Shown here: piece by piece, positions 7,599 through 16,127 of the stretch
How positions within the stretch are numbered: the stretch's first letter is position 1
How the letters are laid out: each line of letters starts with the position of its first letter
From: Mycobacterium sp. ELW1
GTDB taxonomy: Bacteria; Actinomycetota; Actinomycetes; Mycobacteriales; Mycobacteriaceae
Length of the DNA: 64,000 bases
Direction: 5' to 3'
NCBI RefSeq assembly: GCF_008329905.1
Contig: NZ_CP032155.1
Location: 186,001-250,000 of the forward strand
Program-made: the position numbers and the translations under genes
The notes under the pieces: generated by a model
What the model was told of the DNA's origin: nothing
Database searches by the model: none
The model's input: only the letters and a program-made list of their open reading frames with translations

Positions 7599-8978
7599 AT
7601 GAAATTCATCCAGTACTACCTGGACTGCCTGTCACACGCGTCCTACCTGATCGGTGACGAATCCAGCGGCCGTGCCGTCGTCGTCGATCCGCAACGCGAC
7701 GTGTCCGAATATCTCTCGGACGCAGACGAACTCGGCATGCGAATAGAACTCGTCATCGAGACCCACTTCCACGCCGACTTCCTGTCCGGTCACCTGGAAC
7801 TGGCCAAGGCCACCGGCGCCAAGATCGTCTACTCCTCGGTCGCCGAAGCGGAATTCGACTTCATGGGCGTCGCCGACGGCGAGCGGTACTCCCTGGGCGA
7901 AGTGCAGTTGGAGTTTCGGCACACCCCGGGGCACACCCCCGAGTCGTTGAGCATCGTGCTCTACGAGCATTCCGGTGACACCGAGCCGTACGGAGTGCTG
8001 ACCGGCGACACCTTGTTCATCGGCGATGTCGGTCGTCCCGACCTGCTGGCGTCCATCGGCTTCAGCCGCGAGGAACTGGCCGACAAGCTGTACGACTCGC
8101 TGCACGACAAGTTGATGACGCTGCCCGATGCCACCCGGGTCTACCCGGCCCACGGCGCGGGATCGGCCTGCGGCAAGAACCTTTCGACCGATCTCTGGTC
8201 GACCATGGGGGAGCAGCGGATGACCAACTACGCGCTGCGGGCGCCCGACAAGGCGACCTTCATGGACCTCGTCACCGCGAATCAACCGCCCGCACCGGGG
8301 TACTTCGTCTACGACGCCATCCTCAACCGCAAGGACCGCGGCCTGCTGGACGAGACGAAGCCGCCGCGCTCGATGACCTACGCCGAGGTGCGTGCGGCGG
8401 TGGCGGGCGGAGCGGCTCTGGTCGACGGACGTGCGCCCGAGGAGTTCGCGTTGGGCCACCTCCGCGGCGCCGTCAACATCGGTCTGGGCGGCCGCTACGC
8501 GGAATTCGCCGGCTCAGTGGTCAAACCAGACACCGACATCGTGCTGATGACCGAGCCGGGTCAGGAGCTGGAGGGCAAAAACCGGTTGGCCCGAATCGGC
8601 TTCGACCGTGTCATCGGCTACCTCGCCGAGCCGTACGAGGTGATGTTCACCCATCGCGACGATGTCGAGGTCGCCTCCCGGCTGACCGCCAGTGGCCTCC
8701 GTGAACGGCTGGCCGAGGTGCCGGAGCTGCAACTGGTCGACGTTCGCAATCCGGGCGAAGCGGCGACCGGCATGGTGAGTGGCGCGGTCAACATCCCGGT
8801 GGGCCAGCTGCCCGACCGGGTGGGCGAGCTCGATCCGCACAAGCCCACCGTCGTGTACTGCGCCGGCGGCTATCGGTCCTCGGTCGCGGCCAGCCTGCTC
8901 CGCAATCGCGGATTCGACGACGTCAGCGATCTGCTCGGCGGCTACGCCGCGTGGGACGACGTCGTTCAGAAAGCCTGA
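7599..8978 (+). CDS. persulfide dioxygenase-rhodanese fusion (CstB-like)
   Basis: 459 aa from ATG 7599; the frame is open far upstream, but that part overlaps TauE and is not real. Residues ~1-250 form a metallo-beta-lactamase domain of the ETHE1 type with His56-x-His58-x-Asp60 (THFHADF), the HTPGHTPES loop and a VYPAHGAGS iron ligand. Residues ~265-350 form a rhodanese-like domain with no cysteine at its active loop, so it looks inactive. Residues ~365-459 form a second rhodanese with catalytic Cys421 in VVYCAGGYRSS. This layout resembles S. aureus CstB, which oxidises persulfide to sulfite and makes thiosulfate. It lies between TauE and SQR in one operon. Confidence 0.92.
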   Translation: MKFIQYYLDCLSHASYLIGDESSGRAVVVDPQRDVSEYLSDADELGMRIELVIETHFHADFLSGHLELAKATGAKIVYSSVAEAEFDFMGVADGERYSLGEVQLEFRHTPGHTPESLSIVLYEHSGDTEPYGVLTGDTLFIGDVGRPDLLASIGFSREELADKLYDSLHDKLMTLPDATRVYPAHGAGSACGKNLSTDLWSTMGEQRMTNYALRAPDKATFMDLVTANQPPAPGYFVYDAILNRKDRGLLDETKPPRSMTYAEVRAAVAGGAALVDGRAPEEFALGHLRGAVNIGLGGRYAEFAGSVVKPDTDIVLMTEPGQELEGKNRLARIGFDRVIGYLAEPYEVMFTHRDDVEVASRLTASGLRERLAEVPELQLVDVRNPGEAATGMVSGAVNIPVGQLPDRVGELDPHKPTVVYCAGGYRSSVAASLLRNRGFDDVSDLLGGYAAWDDVVQKA

Positions 8979-9010
8979 CGTCCAGAACGCCTGACGTCCA
9001 GAACGCCTGA
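8973..9010 (+). repeat. 16-bp tandem duplication at the end of the dioxygenase gene
   Basis: GCCTGACGTCCAGAAC occurs at 8973-8988 and again, identical, at 8989-9004, followed by the first 6 bases of a third copy. The unit carries the gene's TGA stop, so the duplication fell at the 3' boundary and lengthens the gap to SQR without changing either protein. Confidence 0.85.
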
Positions 9011-9026
9011 AGCGAAAGGGAATTCA

Positions 9027-10229
9027 ATGGCCATCACGGCTAAGCATCAGATCGTCATCGTCGGTGGCGGTACCGCGGGCATCACCGTCGCTGCGCGGCT
9101 GCGCCGAGCGGGCTACACCGACGTCGCGGTGATCGAACCCTCCGAGGACCACTACTACCAGCCCCTGTGGACTCTGGTGGGAGGCGGGCGTGCCGACGTC
9201 GCGTCGACCGTGCGCCCCGAGTACTCGGTGATGCCCAAGGGCGTCACCTGGATCCGCAACGCCGTCAGCGCGTTCGATCCCGCGGCCAACACCGTGACGT
9301 GCGCCGACGGCGACACCTACGAGTACGACGCACTTGTGGTGTCGCCGGGCATCCAACTCGACTGGAACCGCACCGACGGACTCGAGGAGGCGGTCGGCCG
9401 GAACGGGGTGTCGTCGAATTATCGGTTCGATCTGGCGGCGCGCACGTGGGAGTTCATTCAGAACACCCGGTCGGGTTCGGCGGTCTTCATGATGCCGTCG
9501 GGTCCGATCAAATGCGGTGGCGCACCGCAGAAGATCGCGTATCTGGCCAGTGACTACTGGCGCGAGCAAGGCGTCCTGGACAAGATCGACGTCCATCTGG
9601 TGCTGCCGACACCGCGGGCATTCGGCATTCCGGAGATCGCCGACAATCTGGACAAGGTGATCGCCAAGTACGGAATTCAGCTGCACACCTTGTCGGAGGT
9701 CACCGCGGTGGACGGCGAGGCCAAGAAGGTGACGGTCACCGCGGTCGGCGAAGGCGGGACAGACACCACGCTCGCGTTCGACATGTTGCATGCGGTGCCG
9801 AAGCAGTCGGCGCCGGACTGGGTCAAAACCAGTCCGCTGTCCACCGGTGACAGCAACGGCTACGTCGAGGTCGACAAGTTCACCCTGCAGCACAATCGTT
9901 TTCCGAACGTGTTCAGCCTCGGGGACGTGGCGGCGACACCCAACTCCAAGACGGGTGCGGCGGTCCGCAAGCAGGCTCCGGTCGTGGTGGCGAACATTGC
10001 CGCCTACCTCGAGGGCCGACCCTTGCCGGCGCACTACGACGGATACTCGTCGTGCCCGATCGTCACCTCATCCCACGACATGCTGCTCGCGGAATTCGAC
10101 TACGACATGAGTCTCACGCCGTCGTTCCCGCTCCTCGACCCCACCAAGCCGCACCGGCCGTACTGGTATGTCAAGAAGTACGGACTGCCATGGCTCTACT
10201 GGAACCTGATGCTGAAAGGCCTTGTCTGA
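9027..10229 (+). CDS. sqr: sulfide:quinone oxidoreductase, SQRDL type
   Basis: 400 aa. This flavoprotein oxidises sulfide at the membrane, passes electrons to quinone and yields persulfide for the preceding dioxygenase. The FAD motif IVIVGGGTAGITVAARL is at residues ~9-25. Two redox cysteines characteristic of the mitochondrial-type SQR are Cys163 (PIKCGGAPQK) and Cys343 (YSSCPIVTS). The second FAD-binding block NVFSLGDVAATPNSKTGAA is complete. The hydrophobic and aromatic C-terminus (WYVKKYGLPWLYWNLM) probably dips into the membrane. It has ribosome site GAAAGGGA and is the last gene of the sulfide operon. Confidence 0.93.
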   Translation: MAITAKHQIVIVGGGTAGITVAARLRRAGYTDVAVIEPSEDHYYQPLWTLVGGGRADVASTVRPEYSVMPKGVTWIRNAVSAFDPAANTVTCADGDTYEYDALVVSPGIQLDWNRTDGLEEAVGRNGVSSNYRFDLAARTWEFIQNTRSGSAVFMMPSGPIKCGGAPQKIAYLASDYWREQGVLDKIDVHLVLPTPRAFGIPEIADNLDKVIAKYGIQLHTLSEVTAVDGEAKKVTVTAVGEGGTDTTLAFDMLHAVPKQSAPDWVKTSPLSTGDSNGYVEVDKFTLQHNRFPNVFSLGDVAATPNSKTGAAVRKQAPVVVANIAAYLEGRPLPAHYDGYSSCPIVTSSHDMLLAEFDYDMSLTPSFPLLDPTKPHRPYWYVKKYGLPWLYWNLMLKGLV

Positions 10230-10240
10230 CAGCGGCCGGA

Positions 10241-10498
10241 TCAGGCGTCGAGGTCTTGCTGCACCAGCTCGGCGATGGCCTTACAGGCGGCTTCGTCCTC
10301 GGAGGCGACGGTCACCTGCGCGCCGTTGCCTGCGCCCAGGGTCATGATCATCAGTGCGGAACCGGCGTCCACCGGCTCGCCGCCGTCCACCGACAAGGTC
10401 ACCGGAACTCCGGCGTTGACAGCCGCCTCCGAGATGATCGCGGCGGGGCGGGCGTGCAATCCGATCGCCGAGCCGACGATGACGGTCTTGGTGTGCAT
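10241..10498 (-). CDS. ptsH: HPr phosphocarrier protein of the PTS
   Basis: 85 aa. HPr takes phosphate from enzyme I and passes it to the EIIA domain of FruA. The phosphorylated residue is His15 in GLHARPAA; Ser47 in the AGSALMIMTL helix corresponds to the regulatory serine of Gram-positive HPr, though no HPr kinase is seen in the window. It is preceded by AAGGAG. It is the last gene of the fruR-fruK-fruA-ptsH run, 37 bases after fruA. Confidence 0.96.
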   Translation of the reverse strand: MHTKTVIVGSAIGLHARPAAIISEAAVNAGVPVTLSVDGGEPVDAGSALMIMTLGAGNGAQVTVASEDEAACKAIAELVQQDLDA

Positions 10499-10535
10499 GA
10501 GACTCCTTCGTGTTTCGTTTCTCGAACTTCGTTGA

Positions 10536-12530
10536 CTAGGCGGTCGCCGGAACGGCGGCCGTCTTACGGATGAACTGCTTGGCGGCGACGACGGCGAACC
10601 CGCCGACGGCGGTGCCCGCGGCCAGCGCCACCAGGAACCAGACCAGGTTGCCGATGGCGAAGAACACGAAGATACCTCCGTGCGGTGCCTTCAGCGTCAC
10701 GTCGAAAGCCATGATCAGCGCACCGGTGACGGCACCGCCGGCCATCATCGACGGGATGACCCGCAGGGGATCGGCGGCGGCGAACGGGATGGCGCCCTCG
10801 GAGATGAACGATGCACCCAACAGCCAAGCAGCACGGCCATTTTCGCGCTCCGGCTCACTGAACAGGCCGGGCCGGATGGTGGTGGCCAGCGCCATCGCCA
10901 GCGGCGGCACCATGCCGGCGGCCATCACCGCGGCCATGATGCGCAGCGACGCCGGATCGGCGACGTTGAGCCCGGCGGTGGCGAAGGCGTACGCCGCCTT
11001 GTTGACCGGGCCGCCGAGGTCGAAGCACATCATCAGGCCGAGGATCACGCCGAGCAGAATCACCGAGGCTCCGGTGAGGCCGTTGAGCCAGTTGGTCAGG
11101 CCCGAGGTGATCGCGGCCAACGGGCGGCCCAGCAGCAGGAACATCAGCAGGCCGACCACCAACGACGCGCCCAACGGGATGATCACCACCGGCATCAGTC
11201 CGCGTGCCCACTGCGGCACGTTCACCTTGCTGATCCACAGTGCCGCGAAGCCGGCGATCAGGCCGCCGACGATACCGCCGATGAAGCCGCCGCCCACGAA
11301 CACCGCGACCGCGCCTGCGGTGAATCCCGGTGCGATACCCGGCCGGTCGGCGATGGCGAACGAGATGTAGCCGGCCAGTGCGGGAACCAGGAAGCTGAAC
11401 GCCAGCCCGCCGAGGGTGAACAACACCGCACCGAGGTACTGGGTGAAGCCACCGCTGGGCAGGTTGGTCAGCGAGTTGGTGGTGGCGATCAGATTGCCCA
11501 GCGATTTGGTGGCCCCGTCGGGGGTGTTGGCGATGTCGTAACCGGCGAACAGGAAGCCCAGCGCGATCAGGAGACCGCCCGCGGCGACGAACGGGATCAT
11601 GTAGCTGACGCCGGTCAGCAGGATCTGCCGGATCCGGGTGCCCCAGCCGACTCCGCCGGCGGGTGCATCCCCGGCCGCGGCGGCTGCGCTGCCCTCGACG
11701 CGTGCGGCCTTCGGATTATCGGCGGCGGCAACAGCTTCCGCGATCATGGTGTCGGGCTCGTTGATGGCCCGTTTGACACCGGACGCGATCACCGGCTTGC
11801 CGGCGAAGCGTTGCCGATCCTTGACGCCGACGTCGGTGGCGAAGATGACGGCGTCAGCGTCGCTGATGGTCTGGGCACTCACCGGGGTGCTGCCCGAGGA
11901 ACCCTGGGTCTCCACCGTCAGGTTCACCCCCGCGCGTTCGGCGGCCAGCTTGAGCGCATCGGCGGCCATGTAGGTGTGGGCGATTCCGGTCGGGCATGCG
12001 GTGATGGCGATGATCGACTTGGCTTGCGCGGCAGGTGCTGTGGCGGCCGGCGCGGCAGCAGGCTTGGCGCTGTCGGGGTTGACCACGCCGTCGACCAGGC
12101 CCACGACGTCCTCGGCCGACTTCGCGTCGCGCAGCGACTGCACGAAGTCGGGTCGCACCAGCGCACGTGCCAGGCTGGACAGCAGCTTCATGTGCTCGGC
12201 GCCGGCACCGTCTGGCGCGGCGATCAGGAACACCAGGTCCGCGGGACCGTCGGGTGCGCCGAAGTCGACTTTCGGTGCCAGCCTGGCGAATCCGATCGAC
12301 GGTGAGGTCACCGCGGTGGACCGGCAGTGCGGGATCGCGATACCGCCGGGGAGACCGGTGGCCGACTGCGCCTCGCGCGCCATGGCGGCGGCCTGAAGTG
12401 CCGCGCCGTCATTGACGCGGCCACTCTCGGCGAGCCGGGTCGCAAGCCGACCGATCACCGACTCCTTGTCCGAGCCGGCATCGACGTCGAGCAACACCAA
12501 TTCGGTGCTGATGATCGTGGAGTTCGTCAT
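10536..12530 (-). CDS. fruA: PTS fructose transporter EIIABC
   Basis: 664 aa from the ATG at 12530; the open frame upstream overlaps fruK and is not used. The domain order is EIIA, EIIB, EIIC. EIIA (~1-150) has its phosphohistidine His68 in GIAIPHCR. EIIB (~170-265) has the phosphocysteine Cys179 in IAITACPTGIAHTYMAAD, typical of the fructose class. EIIC (~290-650) has about nine membrane spans. Ala/Pro linkers separate the domains. It imports fructose and releases fructose-1-phosphate, the substrate of FruK encoded just upstream (16-base gap). Confidence 0.96.
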   Translation of the reverse strand: MTNSTIISTELVLLDVDAGSDKESVIGRLATRLAESGRVNDGAALQAAAMAREAQSATGLPGGIAIPHCRSTAVTSPSIGFARLAPKVDFGAPDGPADLVFLIAAPDGAGAEHMKLLSSLARALVRPDFVQSLRDAKSAEDVVGLVDGVVNPDSAKPAAAPAATAPAAQAKSIIAITACPTGIAHTYMAADALKLAAERAGVNLTVETQGSSGSTPVSAQTISDADAVIFATDVGVKDRQRFAGKPVIASGVKRAINEPDTMIAEAVAAADNPKAARVEGSAAAAAGDAPAGGVGWGTRIRQILLTGVSYMIPFVAAGGLLIALGFLFAGYDIANTPDGATKSLGNLIATTNSLTNLPSGGFTQYLGAVLFTLGGLAFSFLVPALAGYISFAIADRPGIAPGFTAGAVAVFVGGGFIGGIVGGLIAGFAALWISKVNVPQWARGLMPVVIIPLGASLVVGLLMFLLLGRPLAAITSGLTNWLNGLTGASVILLGVILGLMMCFDLGGPVNKAAYAFATAGLNVADPASLRIMAAVMAAGMVPPLAMALATTIRPGLFSEPERENGRAAWLLGASFISEGAIPFAAADPLRVIPSMMAGGAVTGALIMAFDVTLKAPHGGIFVFFAIGNLVWFLVALAAGTAVGGFAVVAAKQFIRKTAAVPATA

Positions 12531-12546
12531 GGTGGCCTTTCGGTGT

Positions 12547-13524
12547 CTAGGGACGCGCGGGGTAGGGCGAGATCGAGGTGACGGCCACCTCGTCGAGGTA
12601 GATCTGGGCCGGCGACGGCAGTGCCGAACCGGGAAGTGCCGCAGCGGCGCTGCCGTAGGCGACGGCCATCTGAAGCCGCTGGGGTGCCTCGGCACCACCG
12701 ACGTCGGCGCGCACGTAACCCGCGAGGGAGGAGTCGCCGGCGCCGACGGTGCTCCTGGGTGTGATCGGGGGCGGGGTCGCCAGCCAGCTGCCGGTGTCGT
12801 TCACCAGCAGTGCACCCGCGGCGCCCAGCGTGGCGAGCACGGTCTTGGCGCCGCGGTCGATCAACTGCTGGGCAGCGGCCACGACGGGGTCTGGATCACC
12901 CTGCGCCAGAGCATCTTCCAGGGCCTGGGCATCGACACCGGTCAGGCTGGCCAGCTCTTCGGAGTTCGGTTTGATCACGTCGGGGGCGGCGGTGCCGAAT
13001 GCGGCGGCCAGCGCGGCCAGCGGCGCGTCGGAGGTGTCCACCGCCACTTTGCAGTCGTAGGGCTGCAATTGGGCCACCACGTCGGCGTACCAGTCGTCGG
13101 GGACACCGGGCGGCAGCGACCCCGACAGCACCACCCACCGTGCCCCGGCGGCGTGATCGAGAATCGCCTGGGTCAGCGCCGCGAGCGTGATCTCGTCGAT
13201 CACCGCGCCGGGCTCGTTGATTTTGGTTGTGGTGCCATCTGATTCGGTGATCGCGAGGTTGGTGCGGACCGCACCGTCGATCGGCACCGCGTAGAACGGC
13301 ACACCGCCCGACAGCAGCGCCGTGACGAGGGGGTCGTGCCGTGCGGCGGGCAGCACGGCGAGGGTGTCCAGCCCGGCCAGTGTCAGTGCCCGCGCGACGT
13401 TGACGCCCTTACCGCCGGGTTCGGTCGTCACCGACTGCACCCGGTGCACGGCACCGCGGACCAGGGGCGTCGACAGCGTCACGGTCCGGTCGATGCTCGG
13501 GTTGGGCGTGACGGTGACGATCAT
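12547..13524 (-). CDS. fruK: 1-phosphofructokinase (PfkB family)
   Basis: 325 aa. It phosphorylates fructose-1-phosphate to fructose-1,6-bisphosphate. PfkB features seen: N-terminal TPNPSIDRTV, the GGKGVNVARAL substrate loop (~residue 37) and the C-terminal STVGAGDSSLAGYV motif with the catalytic Asp. It overlaps fruR by 4 bases (ATGA), so translation is coupled, and feeds directly into fruA. Confidence 0.95.
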   Translation of the reverse strand: MIVTVTPNPSIDRTVTLSTPLVRGAVHRVQSVTTEPGGKGVNVARALTLAGLDTLAVLPAARHDPLVTALLSGGVPFYAVPIDGAVRTNLAITESDGTTTKINEPGAVIDEITLAALTQAILDHAAGARWVVLSGSLPPGVPDDWYADVVAQLQPYDCKVAVDTSDAPLAALAAAFGTAAPDVIKPNSEELASLTGVDAQALEDALAQGDPDPVVAAAQQLIDRGAKTVLATLGAAGALLVNDTGSWLATPPPITPRSTVGAGDSSLAGYVRADVGGAEAPQRLQMAVAYGSAAAALPGSALPSPAQIYLDEVAVTSISPYPARP

Positions 13525-14300
13525 GATTCCCCTCCTGCCAGGACGACTTCGACGCCCCGCTCGGTCAGTGCGGCCCGGTCGGCGGCGGTGATCTCCGGAT
13601 CGGTGATCAGCGCGTCGACGTTGTCGATCGAGGCGAAGCTGACGAATTCCTCCCGGCCGATCTTGGACGAATCGGCGAGCACCACGACGTAGTTGGCGCA
13701 GCGCACCATCGCCCGTTTGACCGCGGCCTCCTCGCTGTCGGGGGTGGACAGGCCGTGACGCACGGTGACGCCGTTGGCGCCGATGAACGCGATGTCCACC
13801 CGCAGCGTGTCGAGGGCGCGCAGGACCGGTTCGCCGACGGCGGCCTGGGTGAGGCCCCGGACCCGCCCGCCCAGCAGCTGCAGGGTGACCGACGGCATGC
13901 CGGCCAGTCGCGCGGCGATCGGCACGGAGTTGGTCACCACCAGCAGGTCCCGGTCGGCCGGCAGCATCGCCGCGACCCGGGCGGTGGTGGTGCCCGCGTC
14001 GAGCAGCACGGTGGCGCCCGACAGCGGGAGGAAATCGGCGGCGGCCCTGGCGATGGCTTCTTTGTGGTCGGCGCGGGTGGTCTCCCGTTCGTCGACCCCG
14101 GGCTCGACCACATGCAGTGCCCGTACCGGGACCGCGCCGCCGTGCACGCGTCGCAGCACCCCGGCCCGGTCGAGCGCGGCCAGATCCCGCCGGACGGTCT
14201 CGGTGGTGACGTCGTAGGCCTGTGCGAGTTCGGCCACCGACACGCGGCCCTGGGACAGGACTCGGTCCGCGATCGCCTGCTGACGTTCCTCCGGGTACAC
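13521..14300 (-). CDS. fruR: DeoR-family transcriptional repressor of the fructose PTS
   Basis: 259 aa from GTG 14300. The N-terminal winged helix-turn-helix (RVSVAELAQAYDVTTETVRR, ~residues 18-37) is classic DeoR. The C-terminal sugar-phosphate sensor domain (~75-250) includes the TVLLDAGTTTARVA ligand loop. It heads the fruKA-ptsH operon and is divergent from ptsI. The ligand is probably fructose-1-phosphate or the bisphosphate. Its likely targets are the phased TGTTG repeats in the gap to ptsI. Confidence 0.92.
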   Translation of the reverse strand: MYPEERQQAIADRVLSQGRVSVAELAQAYDVTTETVRRDLAALDRAGVLRRVHGGAVPVRALHVVEPGVDERETTRADHKEAIARAAADFLPLSGATVLLDAGTTTARVAAMLPADRDLLVVTNSVPIAARLAGMPSVTLQLLGGRVRGLTQAAVGEPVLRALDTLRVDIAFIGANGVTVRHGLSTPDSEEAAVKRAMVRCANYVVVLADSSKIGREEFVSFASIDNVDALITDPEITAADRAALTERGVEVVLAGGES

Positions 14301-14336
14301 GATTCTCCGTTTGTGTGGGTTAAGCGCGGTATTGAA

Positions 14337-14396
14337 TGTTGATATATGTTGTTTTACTCCCGATCGTGTTGACTTGTCAATGGATTGTTGTAACGT
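14337..14396 (+). promoter_or_regulatory. fruR-ptsI control region: phased TGTTG boxes and leaderless ptsI promoter
   Basis: TGTTG(A/T) occurs at 14337, 14347, 14367 and 14386, spaced 10, 20 and 19 bases, i.e. on one helical face, as expected for DeoR proteins that bind direct repeats. Within this lies TTGACT (14369-14374), 16 bases, then TAACGT (14391-14396), 8 bases before the ptsI ATG. No ribosome site is present, so the ptsI mRNA is probably leaderless. TTGAC-tt-GTCAA (14369-14380) is also an inverted repeat. Confidence 0.55.
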
Positions 14397-14403
14397 AGTT
14401 CAC

Positions 14404-16101
14404 ATGACCGTCTCCTCCACGCCTACCTCACTCGGTGCCGGACAGGTGCTGCGCGGCGTTCCGGTTGTCCCCGGTGTTCGCTATGCACCGGTCATCCGGC
14501 CCGGCCGCGCGCCCTCGGTCGAGGACCTCGACGCCGGCGAACAGATCGCTGACGAACAGCGAGATTCCGAGGCCGCTCGGTTCACTGCTGCCGCGTCCGC
14601 CGTCGCCGACCGGTTGCGCGCACGCGCCGCCCTCGCGACAGGGGCTGCCTCCGAGGTGCTGGCCGCCACCGCGATGCTGGCCCAGGACCGGGCCTGGCTG
14701 GGTGCGGCGGAAAAACGCATCAAGGAGGGCACGCCCGCGGTGCGCGCCACCGCCGAGGCCGTGGCACAGTTCGTCGACCTGTTCACCAAGATGGGCGGGC
14801 TGATGGCCGAACGCGTCACCGACCTGCGCGACATCCGGGACCGGGTGATCGCCGAACTGAGCGGCCTGCCCGAACCCGGCGTGCCGGTGCCGGACCACCC
14901 CGCCATCCTCTGCGCGGAAGACCTGGCCCCGGCCGATACCGCGGGACTGGATCCCGCGCTCGTCGTCGGCCTGGCCACCACGCTGGGCGGGCCGACCAGC
15001 CACACCGCGATCATCGCCCGCCAGCTCGGCATCCCGTGCGTGGTCGCCGTGCACGGCCTCGATGATCTGGCTGCGGGCACCGATGTCCTGATCGACGGGA
15101 CCCGCGGCACCGTCGCGGTATCCCCGGACCCGGCCGAGGCGGCCGCCGCCGTCGAGGCCGCCGACGCCGCGAACGCCGCGATGGCCGGCTGGAGCGGTCC
15201 CGGTGCCACCGCCGACGGTCACCAGGTGTCGATCCTGGCCAACGTGCAGGACGGTTCGGCCGCGCGCGCCGCCCGCGACACCCCGGCGGAGGGCATCGGT
15301 CTGTTCCGCACCGAACTGTGCTTCCTCAACACCGACACCGAGCCGACCGTCGAGGAGCAGGCCTCCATCTATGGGGAAGTGCTCGACGCGTTCGCCGGAC
15401 GCAAGGTCGTCATCCGCACCCTGGACGCCGGATCCGACAAGCCGCTGAAGTTCGTCGGCCATCCCGACGAGGCCAACCCCGCGCTGGGAGTGCGGGGTAT
15501 CCGGATCGAGGCCCTCCATCCCGAGGTCCTCGAGCGCCAGCTCGACGCGATTGCGCTGGCCGCCGAGCAGACCGGCAGTGCCCCGTGGGTGATGGCGCCG
15601 ATGATCGCGACCCCGGACGAGGCCAAGCGATTCGCCGACCGGGCTCGCGGTCGAGGCCTGGTGCCCGGCGTGATGATCGAGGTGCCGGCCGCCGCGCTGC
15701 TGGCCGAGCACATCCTGGACCACGTCGAGTTCCTGTCGATCGGCACCAATGACCTGGCCCAGTACACGATGGCGGCCGATCGGATGTCGGCCGAGCTGGC
15801 CACGCTGACCGATCCGTGGCAGCCGGGCGTGCTGGCCCTGGTCGCCCAGACCGCCCGCGCCGGGGCCAACCGTGGCAAGCCGGTGGGGGTCTGCGGCGAG
15901 GCGGCCGCCGACCCGCTGCTGGCGTGTGTCCTGGTCGGGCTCGGCATCACGTCGCTGTCCGCGGCGGCCGCGGCGGTGACCGGTGTCGGGGCCAAGCTCG
16001 CCTCGGTCACGCTGCAGCAATGCCGTGACGCCGCCACCGCGGTGCTGACCACGGCGAGCGCGGCTGACGCCCGGGCGGCGGCCCTGGGCGTGCTCGACTG
16101 A
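14404..16101 (+). CDS. ptsI: PTS enzyme I (phosphoenolpyruvate-protein phosphotransferase)
   Basis: 565 aa from ATG 14404. It autophosphorylates from PEP and charges HPr. The swivelling-domain phosphohistidine is His200 in GGPTSHTAIIARQLG. The C-terminal PEP-binding barrel shows GLFRTELCFLN, NPALGVRGIR, the SIGTNDLAQYTMAADR block and the catalytic Cys in VGVCGEAAADPLL. Length matches the family. It is divergent from fruR-fruK-fruA-ptsH, and with them completes a self-contained fructose PTS. Confidence 0.96.
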   Translation: MTVSSTPTSLGAGQVLRGVPVVPGVRYAPVIRPGRAPSVEDLDAGEQIADEQRDSEAARFTAAASAVADRLRARAALATGAASEVLAATAMLAQDRAWLGAAEKRIKEGTPAVRATAEAVAQFVDLFTKMGGLMAERVTDLRDIRDRVIAELSGLPEPGVPVPDHPAILCAEDLAPADTAGLDPALVVGLATTLGGPTSHTAIIARQLGIPCVVAVHGLDDLAAGTDVLIDGTRGTVAVSPDPAEAAAAVEAADAANAAMAGWSGPGATADGHQVSILANVQDGSAARAARDTPAEGIGLFRTELCFLNTDTEPTVEEQASIYGEVLDAFAGRKVVIRTLDAGSDKPLKFVGHPDEANPALGVRGIRIEALHPEVLERQLDAIALAAEQTGSAPWVMAPMIATPDEAKRFADRARGRGLVPGVMIEVPAAALLAEHILDHVEFLSIGTNDLAQYTMAADRMSAELATLTDPWQPGVLALVAQTARAGANRGKPVGVCGEAAADPLLACVLVGLGITSLSAAAAAVTGVGAKLASVTLQQCRDAATAVLTTASAADARAAALGVLD

Positions 16102-16110
16102 GGAATTAAT

Positions 16111-16124
16111 CGGACCGCGGTCCG
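16111..16124. promoter_or_regulatory. 14-bp perfect palindrome before the pirin gene
   Basis: CGGACCGCGGTCCG sits between the ptsI stop and the pirin start, 3 bases before the GTG at 16128. It is a possible operator, for instance of a TetR protein; too short and without a T-tract for a terminator. Confidence 0.4.
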
Positions 16125-16127
16125 GTT

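Noticed and set aside
10680..12305. 541-aa plus-strand open frame opposite fruA
   Set aside because: Shadow frame; fruA has all EIIABC motifs on the other strand.
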